A stretch of 6,398 nt of DNA from Helicobacteraceae bacterium (GTDB lineage Bacteria > Campylobacterota > Campylobacteria > Campylobacterales > Sulfurimonadaceae), in the NCBI GenBank assembly GCA_030613795.1, contig JAUWLG010000080.1, forward strand, positions 1 to 6,398. Direction: 5' to 3'. The translations under genes were made by a program, and so were the position numbers. This document shows, in pieces, positions 5,787 through 6,398 of the stretch. The stretch's first letter is position 1, and each line of letters begins with the position of its first letter. The notes under the pieces are model-generated. The model worked only from the letters and a program-made list of their open reading frames with translations. It had not been told where the DNA came from and searched no databases.

Positions 5787-6398
5787 ATGACTGAGTGTGA
5801 CGTTTTTATTATCGGTGGAGGACCTGCTGGTTCTATAGCGGCTGCAAAGCTCGTTCAAGCTGGGTACAGTGTTGAAGTTGTAGAAAAAATAAAATTCCCA
5901 CGTTTTGTCATCGGTGAATCTCTGCTTCCTCGTTGTAATGAACTGCTTGAAAATGCCAACATGCTTGAAGCAGTTGAAAACGCCGGTTTTCAGTTTAAAG
6001 GCGGTGTCGCTTTTGAAAATGAAGCAAACGACATTAAAGTCATCCATTTTGAAAACAACATGGGACAAAAACACAACAGCTCTTTTCAAGTACGTCGTGA
6101 GACCTTTGACAACCTCCTTTTAGAAGAGGCAAAACGGTTTGGTGCCAATGTCACTATGGAGTCTGAAGTGACTGCTTATGATGAGGACGCAAACATTGTA
6201 ACTGTTATCCATAAAGATGGTTCTGAAGAGAAGTACCATGCCAAAAAAGTGATCGACGCTTCTGGTTACGGTCGTGTTCTTCCGCGTCTGCTTGATCTTG
6301 ACAGTGACTCAGAGCTCAAACTTCGCGATGCGATCTTCTGCCGTGTAGAAAATGATATACGCCATACCGATGGTACTGATGGTTATATCTATGTCTAT
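5787..6398 (+). CDS. FAD-dependent oxidoreductase of the tryptophan-halogenase-like family, N-terminal part (cut by window edge)
   Basis: Translation from ATG 5787 (AAGG seven bases upstream) stays open for 204 residues to the window end. Residues 5-16 read DVFIIGGGPAGS, the Rossmann FAD motif GxGxxG. FPRFVIGESLLP at 37-48 is the signature shared by flavin-dependent halogenases and related monooxygenases. QVRRETFDNLLLEEA around 101-115 is also characteristic, and DASG at about 162-165 matches the second FAD-contact motif. Lys71 in FQFKGGVAF sits where phenolic flavin halogenases carry their catalytic lysine (FxxK...), so halogenation is possible, but the WxWxIP motif that separates halogenases from monooxygenases lies beyond the window. 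Homologues occur in aryl polyene and flexirubin loci, where they may chlorinate or hydroxylate the aryl ring. It is transcribed away from the rest of the cluster, from its own promoter. Confidence 0.87.
   Translation, partial: MTECDVFIIGGGPAGSIAAAKLVQAGYSVEVVEKIKFPRFVIGESLLPRCNELLENANMLEAVENAGFQFKGGVAFENEANDIKVIHFENNMGQKHNSSFQVRRETFDNLLLEEAKRFGANVTMESEVTAYDEDANIVTVIHKDGSEEKYHAKKVIDASGYGRVLPRLLDLDSDSELKLRDAIFCRVENDIRHTDGTDGYIYVY

Noticed and set aside
5784..6089. 101-residue minus-strand open frame
   Set aside because: Antisense to the flavoprotein gene, whose FAD motif and GESLLP signature make the + frame the real one.

Overview
The window holds part of an aryl polyene / flexirubin-type pigment gene cluster. 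Six genes run leftward in a compact block, an incomplete acyltransferase gene is cut by the left edge, and one divergent flavoprotein gene is cut by the right edge. Gene content is the basis for this reading: an aromatic amino acid ammonia-lyase, a single-domain FabG-type ketoreductase, a FabF-type ketosynthase, a stand-alone acyl carrier protein, a small COG4648-like membrane protein, a PlsC-type acyltransferase, a family 2 glycosyltransferase and a halogenase-like flavoprotein. All of these are known parts of aryl polyene, xanthomonadin or flexirubin loci. The ketosynthase partner (chain-length factor), dehydratases, aryl-ACP ligase, LolA-like carrier and MMPL exporter are not seen and would be expected outside the window.

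Organism: Gram-negative, moderately AT-rich, with extended -10 promoters (TGnTATAAT behind T-rich DNA). This fits a free-living Campylobacterota (Sulfurimonas/Sulfurovum/Arcobacter-like). That is inference from composition and gene style, not proof.

Layout from the right: the flavoprotein gene (5787 to edge, +) and the glycosyltransferase gene (5646-4954, -) diverge from a short spacer with a convincing extended -10 box in each direction. A spacer of about 180 bp follows. Then come ammonia-lyase, ketoreductase, ketosynthase and ACP (4774-1075, -), with a 1-bp stop/start overlap or 2-3 bp gaps between them, so surely one operon. Between the ACP stop codon and the membrane-protein start lies a 271-bp element (801-1071) with 33-bp near-perfect terminal inverted repeats. 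Two further inverted-repeat arms inside it give a three-way-junction fold. The membrane protein and acyltransferase genes follow, overlapping by 11 bp.

Likely joint function: the ammonia-lyase deaminates tyrosine or phenylalanine to a (hydroxy)cinnamate starter. This is loaded on the ACP and extended by the ketosynthase, with ketoreduction by the FabG homologue (and dehydration encoded elsewhere). The polyene is then transferred to a membrane lipid or head group by the acyltransferase and glycosyltransferase, and the flavoprotein may halogenate or oxidise the aryl ring. The structured element inside the operon is the most unusual thing here, because one of its repeat arms carries the only good Shine-Dalgarno sequence for the next gene.
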